Shown: positions 1 through 7,053 of the stretch, piece by piece
How the letters are laid out: each line of letters begins with the position of its first letter
Numbering within the stretch: position 1 is the first letter of the stretch
Assembly: GCA_903918155.1 (NCBI GenBank)
Contig: CAIXDD010000063.1
Location: 1-10,906, forward strand
Direction of reading: 5' to 3'
Source of the DNA: an uncultured Hyphomicrobiales bacterium
GTDB taxonomy: Bacteria; Pseudomonadota; Alphaproteobacteria; Rhizobiales; Beijerinckiaceae
DNA length: 10,906 nt
Position numbers and translations under genes: made by a program
Notes under the pieces: generated by a model
What the model was told of the DNA's origin: nothing
Databases searched by the model: none
Seen by the model: only the letters and a program-made list of their open reading frames with translations

Positions 1-706
1 CCATCGCAGGCGACATGAGCCCCGCGGCCGCCGCTTCCGCCAGCGCGCCATGCTGGGCAAGCACGTCGCGCGGCGCGAGACAGCGCCCGCGCGCGGCCGC
101 GCGCGGCAGGTCGCGCAAAACTTCCGTGATGCCCCACGCGACGCCCGCATGGCCCATCGCCTCGGCGCCGCCGGGATCCTCGCCCTGCGCGACGACGAAG
201 GAGACAAGGCGGAACAAGGCCGACCAAGTCTCGCCGCAATAGCCTTCAAGATCGTTCAGGCTCGGCGGGGGATCGGCGTAGAGATCGCCCCGACGCGCCT
301 CGATCATCGCAAGAAGCGGCGCGCGCGGCAGGCGGAACGCGTCCGCCGCCGCCAGCAGCGCGCGCGCGACCGGATGTCCGGCCGCCTCGCCCTGCCGACG
401 CCCCTCGACGATCTCCGCCCACCATTGCAGGCGAATCTCGCCAAGCGCGGGCTGCGACACGATGTCGGGCGTGCGGATCAATTCCTGCGCGAAAGCGTGC
501 AGCGCCAGCGCATGCGGGCGCGCCGACGCGGGCAGGAACAAGGCGGCGAGCCACAGATCGCGCGCGCGCTCGCGCACAAGCGCGTCGCAAGCCGCCTGCG
601 CATCCGCAAGCGGGAACGGGTCCGGCGCCGCAGCGCTCTTGGACTCGTTCTTGGGCTCGTTCTTGGGCTCGCTCTCGTTCTTGGGCTCGTTCTTGGACGC
701 GTTCAT
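1..706 (-). CDS. Phytoene/squalene synthase family protein (NDUFAF6-like), partial at the left edge
   Basis: The frame is open from ATG at 706 to the left edge (about 235 codons) with no stop, so the C-terminus is missing. It shows the hallmarks of the alphaproteobacterial trans-isoprenyl-diphosphate synthase-like family: LGEIRLQWW (around residues 86-94), RRGDLYADPP near residue 133, and a segment VAWGITEVLRDLPRAAARGR followed by LAPRDVLAQHG. In true squalene and phytoene synthases, Asp-rich motifs bind the diphosphate through magnesium. Here the first one is poorly kept (around RTPDIVSQ), as in the NDUFAF6 group, so a complex I assembly role is as likely as isoprenoid synthesis. The start ATG overlaps the stop of the Mth938-domain gene (ATGA), implying translational coupling and membership of the Sec operon. 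Residues 5-22 are an unusual repeated KNEP/KNES stretch that replaces the usual short N-terminus. Family assignment is firm; the reaction is not. Confidence 0.85.
   Translation of the reverse strand, partial: MNASKNEPKNESEPKNEPKNESKSAAAPDPFPLADAQAACDALVRERARDLWLAALFLPASARPHALALHAFAQELIRTPDIVSQPALGEIRLQWWAEIVEGRRQGEAAGHPVARALLAAADAFRLPRAPLLAMIEARRGDLYADPPPSLNDLEGYCGETWSALFRLVSFVVAQGEDPGGAEAMGHAGVAWGITEVLRDLPRAAARGRCLAPRDVLAQHGALAEAAAAGLMSPAM
641..694 (-). repeat. 12-base in-frame repeats coding KNEP/KNES
   Basis: On the minus strand the unit AAGAACGAG(C/A/T)(C/G)C occurs four times (codons 5-8, 9-12, 15-18 and 19-22), with one 6-base insertion coding Glu-Pro between the second and third. A 21-base segment (codons 5-11) is repeated exactly at codons 15-21. 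Units are multiples of three bases, so copy-number changes would lengthen or shorten the tail without shifting the frame. Confidence 0.85.
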
Positions 707-1089
707 GGGCTCGCCAGAAGAACGGCCGCGACCTTGCGGCCTTCGCTTGCGAGAATGTTATAGGTCGCCACCGCATGGCCCGTCGCCATGGGATCGACGC
801 CCATGCCGGCGGCGCGCAGCACCTCGCGCAAGGCGCGCGGGGGCAAAAGGAGCGAACCGCCCGTGCCGAGCACGACGAGCTGAACGGCGCCCGCAGGCTC
901 GGCGAAAAGCGGGGCGAGCGTCTGCGCGTCCAGCTCCTCCACGCGAAACGCCGCGATGGCCTGCACGCCTGACGGGGTCGCGATGATCGAGCCGCGATGC
1001 GACATGCCGCCGAAGCGAAAGCCGCCGGCGCCATAGCCCTCGATCTGGTGGACGCCGGGCAGAAAGCCCTCGTGCCTGCGCTCGCTCAT
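703..1089 (-). CDS. Mth938-like domain protein (DUF498/NDUFAF3 family)
   Basis: This is a 128-residue protein made of a single Mth938-like domain. Visible family features are IEGYGAGGFRFGG near residues 17-29, followed by HRGSIIATPSGV, then LVVLGTGG around residues 71-78, and DPMATGHAVATYNILASEGR close to the C-terminus. The same fold occurs in human NDUFAF3, a mitochondrial complex I assembly factor; the bacterial biochemical role is not established. I chose the ATG at 1089 because a clear Shine-Dalgarno sequence (GGGAGG) lies just upstream. An earlier in-frame start at 1188 would overlap the 3' end of secF by 65 bases and add a low-complexity Arg/Ala head. The gene follows secF after 34 bases and its TGA overlaps the ATG of the next gene, so it looks like an inner member of the yajC-secDF operon. 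Its neighbour belongs to the family of another complex I assembly factor. Confidence 0.88.
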   Translation of the reverse strand: MSERRHEGFLPGVHQIEGYGAGGFRFGGMSHRGSIIATPSGVQAIAAFRVEELDAQTLAPLFAEPAGAVQLVVLGTGGSLLLPPRALREVLRAAGMGVDPMATGHAVATYNILASEGRKVAAVLLASP

Positions 1090-1123
1090 CTCGCCTCCCG
1101 GCGCCCGGCGGCGCGCCTTCGGA

Positions 1124-2065
1124 TCAGGCCGGCTGCTTGCGCTCGCCCTCGCCCTTGTCCGCATCGGTCTGCGCGCTCGGCGCGCCAAGATAGATGAGGA
1201 TGGGCGAGCAGATGAAGATCGACGAATAGGCGCCGATCACCATGCCGAACATCATCGCCAGCGAGAAGGACTGGATCACATGCCCGCCGAACAGCACGAG
1301 CGCGAACAGCGCCATCAGCGTCGTGGTCGACGTCATGATCGTGCGCGAGAGCACGGCGTTGATCGACGTGTCGATGATTTCGGGCATGGGCATGCGCTTG
1401 TACTTGCGCAGCATCTCGCGGATGCGGTCCAGCACGACGACGGTTTCGTTGAGCGACAGGCCCACGATGGTCAAAATCGCGGCGATGGAGGTGATGTTGA
1501 ACTCCAGCCGCGTGAGCGCGAAAAAGCCCATCGTCAGCAGAAGATCGTGCATGGTCGCGATGACGGCGGCCACCGCCAGCTGCCATTCGTAGTGGAACCA
1601 CAGATAGGTCAGCACCGCGATGACCGAGAGCACCACGCCCAGCGTGCCCGATTGCACAAGCTCGCCGGAGATGCGCGGGCCCACCACTTCCACGCGGCGG
1701 AACTCATAGCCCTCGCCAACCGACTGGCGCACGCGCTGCACGGCGTCTTGTTGCGCGGCGTCGCCGCCCGGCTGCAAGCGGATGCGGAAGGTCACGTCCT
1801 GCCCGCCGCCGAAGGCCTGCACCTCCACCTCGCCCAATTGCAGCTTGTCGCCCAGGCTGCGCAGGCTGGCGAGATCCGCCTGCCCGCTCTTGGCGCGCAG
1901 CTCCATCAGCGTGCCGCCGGAGAAGTCGATGCCGTAATTCAGCCCCAGCGTCAGGAAGGCGACGACGGACAGAATCGAGAGGACGGCCGACAGCGGATAG
2001 GTCACGCGGCGAAGCCGCATGAAATGGAACTTCATATTGTCAGGCGCGAGGCGGAAACGAAACAT
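1124..2065 (-). CDS. secF: Protein translocase subunit SecF
   Basis: SecF works with SecD and YajC beside SecYEG in the inner membrane, using the proton gradient to help exported proteins leave the translocon. The protein has 313 residues, normal for the family. The first membrane helix is at about residues 22-41, followed by the conserved GLNYGIDFSGGT (42-52), then a periplasmic P1 loop to about residue 140. Five more helices follow, carrying the conserved MHD (172-174) and LNETVVVLDRIRE (205-217) motifs; D213 sits at the Asp regarded as important in SecF. A short charged tail ends the protein. The ATG at 2065 is preceded by GAGGACAG, a suitable ribosome binding site, and lies 13 bases after the secD stop. 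Unlike secD, the frame has no interruption. The identification is secure. Confidence 0.97.
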   Translation of the reverse strand: MFRFRLAPDNMKFHFMRLRRVTYPLSAVLSILSVVAFLTLGLNYGIDFSGGTLMELRAKSGQADLASLRSLGDKLQLGEVEVQAFGGGQDVTFRIRLQPGGDAAQQDAVQRVRQSVGEGYEFRRVEVVGPRISGELVQSGTLGVVLSVIAVLTYLWFHYEWQLAVAAVIATMHDLLLTMGFFALTRLEFNITSIAAILTIVGLSLNETVVVLDRIREMLRKYKRMPMPEIIDTSINAVLSRTIMTSTTTLMALFALVLFGGHVIQSFSLAMMFGMVIGAYSSIFICSPILIYLGAPSAQTDADKGEGERKQPA

Positions 2066-2078
2066 GGTCTGTCCTCGC

Positions 2079-3686
2079 TCAGATCGGAATGGTGGTCGGC
2101 CGCGACCAGCGATACCACAAGGCGATCATCATTCGCGTCATCGTGACCGCGGTGACGATCGTGGTCACGATGCCCAGAGCGAGCGAGACGGCGAAGCCGC
2201 GCACGGGGCCCGAGCCAAGGAAATAGAGAATGATCGCCACGACCATCGTGGTCGATTGCGAGTCGATGATCGTCGCGAAGGCGCGGTTGAAGCCCGCATC
2301 AAGCGAGGAGATGATGGAGCGCCCCATGCGCGCCTCCTCGCGGATGCGTTCATAGATGAGCACGTTGGCGTCCACCGCCATGCCGATGGTGAGCACGATC
2401 CCCGCAATGCCCGGCAGCGTCAGCGTCGCCTGCAGGACGACGAGGCCCGCGAAGACCATCACGATGTGAATGAACAGCGCGATATTCGCGAACAGGCCGA
2501 AGATTCCATAGGTCGTGAGCATATAGGTGACCACGAGCACGGAGGCCACATAGGCGGCGAGCTTGCCGGCGTCGATGGAATCCTGGCCAAGGCCGGGGCC
2601 GACGGTGCGCTCCTCCACGATGGTGAGCCTGGCGGGCAGCGCGCCTGCGCGCAGCAGAACGGCGAGATCATTCGCCTGCTGCACCGTGAAACGGCCCGAG
2701 ATCTGGCCGGAGCCGCCCGTGATCGGCCCCAGAATGCGCGGCGCGGAGATCACTTTGCCGTCGAGCACGATGGCGAAAGGCTTGCCGACATTGGCGCTCG
2801 TCACTTCGCCGAAGCGCTGGCCGCCGCGCAGGTTGAAGCGGAAGTCCACCACCGGCTCGCCGGTGCGCTGGTCGAAGCTGGGCTTCGCGTCGGTGAGGTC
2901 CTCGCCTTGCACCATCACGCGCTTTTCGACCGGATAGGTCGCGATCGGCCGGCCGTCCTTCTCATATTCGTTGAGCATGTCGACGTCGGCGGGATTGTAG
3001 CCCGTATCGGCGACGAGGCGGAATTCGAGCCGCGCCGTGGCGCCCAGCAATTCCTTCAGGCGGTTCGTGTCCTGCAGGCCCGGCACCTGCACGAGCACGC
3101 GGTCGGCGCCCTGACGCTGGATATTGGGTTCGGTCGTGCCCAGCGCGTCCACGCGGCGGCGAATGACTTCGATGGTCTGGTCGACGGCGCGGCGCACGCG
3201 GTCGAGAACGGCGGTTTCTGTGATCACGAGCTGCAACAGGCCGTCGGCGCTTTCGCGCACGTCGAAGGCCGGCGGGCTCGCCATGCCGAGCGCGTTCACG
3301 CCCTGCGGCTGGGCCTGCTGGCGCAGGCGCGCGACGGCGCGCTAGCGTTCGGCCTGATCAGGCACGCGCACCTGCACCATGCGCGCGGAACCGCCGATGC
3401 CGCCCGAGATGCGGATGCGCTCTTCGCGCAGGATGCGGCGCACGTCGTCGCGCAGCGCCTCCACCTGCGTGCGCGCGACATCCGCGGAATCGATTTCAAG
3501 CAGGATATGCGCCCCGCCCTGCAGGTCGAGGCCGAGGACCACGCTGTGGAAGGGAACCCATGACGGGAGCCGCTGCGACGCGCTTTCGCGCACCTCTTTC
3601 GGCAGGAAGCTTGGGACGACCAGAAGAATCGCGATGAGCGACATCGCGATGATCGAGGCGACTTTCCAGCGTGGAAATCGGAACAT
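2079..3686 (-). CDS. secD: Protein translocase subunit SecD, interrupted by an in-frame amber stop at codon 115
   Basis: SecD is the larger partner of SecF, with a big periplasmic domain and six membrane helices. From ATG 3686 the frame codes 114 residues: a membrane helix (about 9-27) and LGLDLQGGAHILLEID (51-66), a signature of SecD. It then meets TAG at 3344-3342. The same frame continues, without any shift, for 420 residues: GTTEPNIQRQGADRVLVQVP, the P1 and P3 regions, then five helices with GMAVDANVLIYERIREE (about 435-451), ending in TGA at 2081-2079. Total length (535 codons) is normal and conservation is full on both sides, so there is no sign of decay beyond this codon. Split SecD should not work: the front piece lacks the channel helices and the rear piece lacks the helix that sends P1 to the periplasm. 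Sequencing error, fresh nonsense mutation or read-through are all possible. A weak GGACGAG precedes the start. Confidence 0.93.
3342..3344 (-). other. In-frame TAG codon inside secD
   Basis: On the minus strand the codons read GAA CGC TAG CGC GCC GTC, giving AER-stop-RAVARLRQQ. Both flanks fit the P1 region of SecD. The codon differs by one base from CAG (Gln), GAG (Glu), AAG (Lys), TCG (Ser), TGG (Trp) or TTG (Leu), so one substitution explains it. The base after the stop is C, which is generally a weak termination context. The TAG lies inside GCTAGC. The next usable start in frame is GTG at 3299, 42 bases downstream, without a strong ribosome binding site. Confidence 0.95.
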
Positions 3687-3712
3687 GGGCTCGTCCGTTG
3701 CGTGGGGATCAT

Positions 3713-3755
3713 CCGCCCGGTCGGGCGGCGTGCGCGGCGGACGGGCCGCCGCGCA
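3713..3755 (-). repeat. Two tandem GC-rich hairpins between yajC and secD
   Basis: Two perfect inverted repeats lie side by side in the 89-base gap between the yajC stop and the secD start. The first in transcription order has 10-base arms (3731-3740 and 3746-3755) around a 5-base loop. The second has 7-base arms (3713-3719 and 3722-3728) around a 2-base gap. Neither is followed by a T-run on the minus strand, so they are not ordinary Rho-independent terminators. They could act as RNA stability or processing elements that set the relative amounts of YajC and SecDF, or be partial attenuators. That role is inference; the symmetry is directly visible. Confidence 0.6.
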
Positions 3756-3775
3756 GTAACGGCGTCAGGGACGCG

Positions 3776-4099
3776 TCAGGCGGAATCGCCCTTGGCGCGC
3801 ACTTCCGCGATCATCGCGCGCAGCAGGCGCACGCGGGTGTCGGGCGCGAGCTCGATTTCGATTTCGTGATCGTCGATCACCTTGGTCACGCGGCCGATGA
3901 ACCCGCCCGAGGTGACCACCGTATCGCCGCGGCGCACCGCCTTGATCATCTCCTGATGGGCCTTCGCGCGCTTCTGCTGCGGGCGCAGGATGAGGAAATA
4001 CATGATCACGAGAATGATCGCGAAGGGGGCGAGCTGCATGACCAGATCCTGCGGACCGGCGCCGGGAACCTGGGCCCACGCGGGCGAGATGAAATTCAT
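3776..4099 (-). CDS. yajC: Preprotein translocase subunit YajC
   Basis: YajC is a small inner-membrane protein found in complex with SecD, SecF and YidC. The 107-residue protein has the family layout: a short periplasmic N-terminus (MNFISPAWAQ), one membrane helix at about residues 20-38, and then the signature FLILRPQQKRAK (about 35-46). The cytoplasmic domain carries VRRGDTVVTSGGFIGRVTKV, followed by an Asp/Glu-rich strand ending RVRLLRAMIAEV. The ATG at 4099 has GGAG about ten bases upstream, and there is a good promoter just beyond. It is the first gene of the Sec operon, 89 bases ahead of secD, with two hairpins in the gap. The identification is secure. Confidence 0.97.
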   Translation of the reverse strand: MNFISPAWAQVPGAGPQDLVMQLAPFAIILVIMYFLILRPQQKRAKAHQEMIKAVRRGDTVVTSGGFIGRVTKVIDDHEIEIELAPDTRVRLLRAMIAEVRAKGDSA

Positions 4100-4152
4100 G
4101 GATGTGACGCTCCAAACTCGAGCGAAGCATAAGGCTTGCCGAAGTGGCGCGG

Positions 4153-4180
4153 ACTATAGCGGCGCGCGGCTCGAAAGCAA
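4153..4180 (-). promoter_or_regulatory. Predicted sigma-70-type promoter for the yajC-secDF operon
   Basis: On the minus strand TTGCTT (-35, at 4180-4175) and TATAGT (-10, at 4158-4153) are separated by 16 bases. TATAGT matches the TATAAT consensus at five of six positions, and the -35 keeps the TTG core that matters most in alphaproteobacteria. The start of transcription would fall near 4146, giving a leader of about 47 bases before the yajC ATG. The site sits in the 195-base divergent gap between yajC and the plus-strand ATPase gene, where a promoter is required. Confidence 0.55.
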
Positions 4181-4196
4181 TGCCGCCCGCCCCGGG

Positions 4197-4225
4197 TTGG
4201 ACGCCCGCGCCGGGACGGTTTAGAC
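4197..4225 (+). promoter_or_regulatory. Weak candidate promoter for the DUF815-type ATPase gene
   Basis: TTGGAC (4197-4202) and TTAGAC (4220-4225) are 17 bases apart and face the ATPase gene, leaving a leader of about 62 bases. The -35 is reasonable but the -10 matches consensus poorly. It is listed because this divergent gap must hold a plus-strand start signal and no better pair was seen. Confidence 0.25.
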
Positions 4226-4294
4226 AGGCCCGGAAAACCGCCTCCGCAAACGTTCCAAGGCCCCGCCGGCCTCCGCTCCAGCCCGTGTTCCCAC

Positions 4295-5182
4295 ATGTCC
4301 CAGACACCCGCCCCACTCGATCCCGCCGCCCACGCCCTTCTGTCGCGCATCGCCGACGCGCTGGACCGGCTGGCGCCGCCCGCCCCCGCGCCGATCGATT
4401 TCTCGCTGGCCGACGCCTTCGTGTGGCGCACGAATCCGCAGGGGCTCGCGCCGGTGCCGCACGTCAACCGGGTGGACATCGGCCTGCTCAAGGGCGTGGA
4501 CCGCGTGCGCGACCTCCTGTTCGACAACACCGAACGTTTCGCGCGCGGCCTGCCCGCCAATAACGCTTTGCTGTGGGGCGCGCGCGGCATGGGCAAGTCG
4601 TCGCTGGTGAAAGCCGTGCATGCGCGCATCAACGAGAGCCTGCCGGCGGGACAGGGGCTGAAACTCGTCGAGATCCATCGCGAGGACGTCGAGAGCCTGC
4701 CCGCGCTGATGAACCATCTGCGCCATTGCGCGTTCCGCGTGCTGATTTTCTGCGACGACCTGTCCTTCGATGCGGAGGACACGAGCTACAAGTCGCTCAA
4801 GGCGGCGCTGGAGGGCGGCATCGAGGGGCGGCCCGGCAATTCGCTCTTCTACGCCACGTCCAACCGGCGCCATCTCGTGCCGCGCGACATGATGGAGAAC
4901 GAGCGCTCCACCGCGATCAATCCCGGCGAGGCGGTGGAGGAGAAAGTCTCCCTGTCCGACCGTTTCGGTCTCTGGCTCGGCTTCCATCGCTGCAGCCAGG
5001 ACGATTACCTCGCCATGGTCGCCGGCTACGCCGCCCATTTCGACCTGCGCATGGACGCCCAGACGATGCGCGCGGAAGCCATCGAATGGGCGGCCACGCG
5101 CGGCGCGCGCTCGGGCCGCACCGCATGGCAATATATTCAGGATGCGGCGGGCCGCCTCGGCGTGCGCCTCGATCCACGTTGA
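4295..5182 (+). CDS. DUF815-type P-loop ATPase (AAA-like)
   Basis: This 295-residue soluble protein has a clear nucleotide-binding core. Walker A is GARGMGKS at residues 95-102 and Walker B is VLIFCDDLSF at 149-158. A sensor-like stretch, LFYATSNRRHLVPRDM, lies around residues 184-199, and DRFGLWLGF follows further on. This pattern fits the DUF815 group of predicted AAA-type ATPases, widespread in proteobacteria and of unknown cellular role. I have no evidence for a substrate. The start is ATG 4295, with no obvious Shine-Dalgarno sequence. It is the only clear plus-strand gene in the window: it diverges from yajC and converges with the histidine kinase gene, the two stop codons lying only 19 bases apart. 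In relatives, as I recall, this ATPase sits directly between the NlpD-like gene and yajC, so its place is conserved apart from the kinase. Confidence 0.88.
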   Translation: MSQTPAPLDPAAHALLSRIADALDRLAPPAPAPIDFSLADAFVWRTNPQGLAPVPHVNRVDIGLLKGVDRVRDLLFDNTERFARGLPANNALLWGARGMGKSSLVKAVHARINESLPAGQGLKLVEIHREDVESLPALMNHLRHCAFRVLIFCDDLSFDAEDTSYKSLKAALEGGIEGRPGNSLFYATSNRRHLVPRDMMENERSTAINPGEAVEEKVSLSDRFGLWLGFHRCSQDDYLAMVAGYAAHFDLRMDAQTMRAEAIEWAATRGARSGRTAWQYIQDAAGRLGVRLDPR

Positions 5183-5203
5183 GGGTTCGGCGCTGAAGCC
5201 CTC
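5181..5203. terminator. Possible bidirectional terminator hairpin between convergent genes
   Basis: GAGGGTTC (5181-5188) pairs with GAA (5195-5197) and CCCTC (5199-5203) across a 6-base loop, with G5198 bulged. The arms contain the stop codons of both convergent genes. No T-run follows on either strand, so termination efficiency is doubtful, but location and symmetry fit a shared stop signal. Confidence 0.35.
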
Positions 5204-6929
5204 ACCCCGCATGGCCGATGCGCGCGAGCGGGCAATCGAAGGAATAGCGCAGGCCCGCGGCTTCGTAATCGATGCGCGGCTGCGCGGAGATCGCCGAGCC
5301 CAGCAGGCGGCGCAATAATTTCTGCCCAAACCCCTCGCGCCGGGGCGCGCTGACGGGCGGGCCGCCCATCTCCCGCCACGCGAACGAGAACCATTTCTCC
5401 CCGTCGCGTTCGCTCACGTCCCATTCCACGCGCACCGACCCGCCCGGCTGCGAGAGCGCGCCGTATTTCGCCGCATTGGTGGCCAGTTCATGGACGGCCA
5501 TCGCAAGATGCTGCGACATTTGCGGGTTCACGCGCACGTCGGGACCGAACACGGCCACGCGCGCGCCGAAGGGCGCAAGCTCCCCATCCACAAGATCGCC
5601 CAGCAAGGCGCCGGACCATTGCGCGTCGATGAGCGCGGAATGCACGCGCGCCAGCGCGGCGATGCGATCGGAGAACACCTGCCGCGCTTCCGGCAGCGAA
5701 CGCCCCTCCGACAGGCTGCGCGAAGCGACCGACTGGATGACCGAGAGAAGATTCTTCACCCGATGCGACATCTCCCGCGCGATCATGTCCTTGTTGCGCG
5801 CATTGCCCGCATGTTCGCGCTGCCGCGCCATCGTCAGGCCCACCAGCGCGCCCATGAGCGCGGTGATCGCGAAGCCTCCGAACAGGATCGCCCGCCGCGC
5901 GCGCGCGTCGAGGCTGCGCTCGAAGGCCGGCAAGGCGCGCAAGCGCAGCCGCCATGTGTGGCCGAAGCGTTCGTAATTCACCTCATGGGCGCGCGCGCCG
6001 GGCTCCACGTCCTGAAGACGCGCGGAGAACATCAGCTTGTCGCGCGCGCTCGCGTGTCCGTCGAAAACCTCCACGCCGAGAAAAGGCCCGGACTCGCTCT
6101 CGAAGCGCGCCATGAGCGAGGCGCCGAAATCGACCGCGCGCACCGGCGAATAGACGAAGCCGCGCAAGGCGCGCCGACGCTCCTCCTCGCCCGCTCCGTC
6201 GGGAATGGGCCCATAGACGGGCGCGTAAAGCAGGAAGCCCGGCTGCACGTCCGTGTCGGTCTCCTGCACCAGCGTCACGCGCGCGCTGGCGGCTATGGCG
6301 CCGCTGTCGCGCGCCCGCTCCATCGCCGCGCGCCGCACCGGTTCGGAAAACATGTCGTAGCCATGCGCGCGCCGATTGCGCCAGTCGAAGGGCTCGAGAT
6401 AGGCGATGGACGTCACGATCTCGCGCTCGCCGGCGGGATGGAGCGTATAGTCGAGATAACCCTGCGCGCGCATGTCCGACACATGCGCCTCGCGATCATG
6501 CGCCGGGATCACGGCCGCAAAACCAAATCCCTGCACGCCGGGATGACGCTCCTCGATGCGCATCAGCTCGTAGAAGGCGCGCCATTGCGAGGCGCGCAGG
6601 TCGCCGAGCACGCTCACCAGCGCCGCGCCGGAGCGTAACGTTTGCGCATGGACCTGCTGGCGCTGTTCGAGCAGATCGAGAAAGCGCTCGACGACATAGT
6701 CGAAACGCTCCTCGGCCGCGCGCGCGTCCACCCGCGCGACGGCGCGCCAGGCTGCGAACGTCAGCAGCACCCCCATCACGACCACGAGGCTGGCCGCCAG
6801 GATCGGCGACGCCCCGCCGGTCACGACCGCAAGGACGCGCGCGGCCAGACCGCGCGGCCCGCGCGCCGATGCGAAATCGGCCCCCGCCTGCGCGCCCTCG
6901 ATAGACCCGCTTTTCTGCAACGCTGGCAA
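5202..6929 (-). CDS. CHASE-domain sensor histidine kinase of the HWE family
   Basis: This is a membrane sensor kinase of about 575 residues. Numbers here count from an upstream TTG at 6947. Helix 1 is at about 48-69. A periplasmic CHASE-type sensor follows, with GVQGFGFAAVIP at 137-148, YLEPFDWRNRRAHGYDM around 183-199 and PVYGPIPDG near 243-251. Helix 2 is at about 354-374. The catalytic half has the phospho-acceptor H395 in SHRVKN, the N-box HELATNAAKYGAL (486-498), the W-x-E motif WRE at 524-526 and a G-box REGFGQKLL (537-545). His plus Arg-x-x-Asn plus W-x-E defines the HWE class. No response regulator adjoins, so it is an orphan; CHASE domains often sense small hydrophobic or plant-like signals, but the ligand is unknown. 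I chose TTG 6929 because GAGGGG precedes it at good spacing. No ATG exists before the first helix. Confidence 0.93.
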   Translation of the reverse strand: MPALQKSGSIEGAQAGADFASARGPRGLAARVLAVVTGGASPILAASLVVVMGVLLTFAAWRAVARVDARAAEERFDYVVERFLDLLEQRQQVHAQTLRSGAALVSVLGDLRASQWRAFYELMRIEERHPGVQGFGFAAVIPAHDREAHVSDMRAQGYLDYTLHPAGEREIVTSIAYLEPFDWRNRRAHGYDMFSEPVRRAAMERARDSGAIAASARVTLVQETDTDVQPGFLLYAPVYGPIPDGAGEEERRRALRGFVYSPVRAVDFGASLMARFESESGPFLGVEVFDGHASARDKLMFSARLQDVEPGARAHEVNYERFGHTWRLRLRALPAFERSLDARARRAILFGGFAITALMGALVGLTMARQREHAGNARNKDMIAREMSHRVKNLLSVIQSVASRSLSEGRSLPEARQVFSDRIAALARVHSALIDAQWSGALLGDLVDGELAPFGARVAVFGPDVRVNPQMSQHLAMAVHELATNAAKYGALSQPGGSVRVEWDVSERDGEKWFSFAWREMGGPPVSAPRREGFGQKLLRRLLGSAISAQPRIDYEAAGLRYSFDCPLARIGHAG

Positions 6930-6964
6930 ACACGCCCCCTCACGCAAAGATCGTAATCGTCAAG

Positions 6965-6970
6965 ATTACA
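6965..6970 (-). promoter_or_regulatory. Candidate -10 element upstream of the histidine kinase
   Basis: TGTAAT on the minus strand (6970-6965) matches five of six bases of the -10 consensus and would give a leader of about 28 bases to TTG 6929. No convincing -35 lies at the right distance. A small inverted repeat (GTAATC, five-base loop, GATTAC, 6953-6969) overlaps it and could be an operator. Both are suggestive only. Confidence 0.25.
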
Positions 6971-7004
6971 CGATTCAGCCGGGCCGCAAAATCCAATGTT
7001 GGGA

Positions 7005-7048
7005 GAAAAACGCGAAAGGCGGCAGACCCTTCGCAGGATCCGCCGCCT
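7005..7048 (-). terminator. Rho-independent terminator after nlpD
   Basis: On the minus strand, arms at 7048-7036 and 7029-7017 form a 13-base-pair stem (including G-U pairs in the middle) around a 6-base loop. A T-rich tract follows (TTCGCG then TTTTT, ending near 7006). It lies about 60 bases past the nlpD stop and just before the kinase leader, so nlpD and the kinase are probably separate transcripts. Confidence 0.75.
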
Positions 7049-7053
7049 AGCTG

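Noticed and set aside
246..1034. Minus-strand frame of 262 codons across the Mth938 and phytoene-synthase-like genes
   Set aside because: It is out of phase with both conserved genes and codes only Arg/Ala/Cys-rich sequence.
1090..1188. Longer start for the Mth938-domain gene
   Set aside because: It would overlap the end of secF and add a low-complexity head, whereas ATG 1089 has a strong GGGAGG ribosome site.
3342..3344. Frameshift in secD
   Set aside because: The conserved frame is the same before and after the stop (codon starts agree modulo three), so a single substitution suffices and no indel is needed.
2019..3563. Open frame of 514 codons on the plus strand opposite secD
   Set aside because: It is antisense to conserved SecD and SecF sequence, its product is Arg/His/Ala-rich with no family features, and long antisense frames are expected at this GC content.
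5490..6638. Open frame of 382 codons on the plus strand opposite the kinase
   Set aside because: The opposite strand codes clear CHASE and HWE kinase motifs; the plus-strand product is low-complexity and unrecognisable.
6930..6947. TTG at 6947 as start of the kinase
   Set aside because: It has no ribosome site, while GAGGGG lies between it and the TTG at 6929 with suitable spacing.
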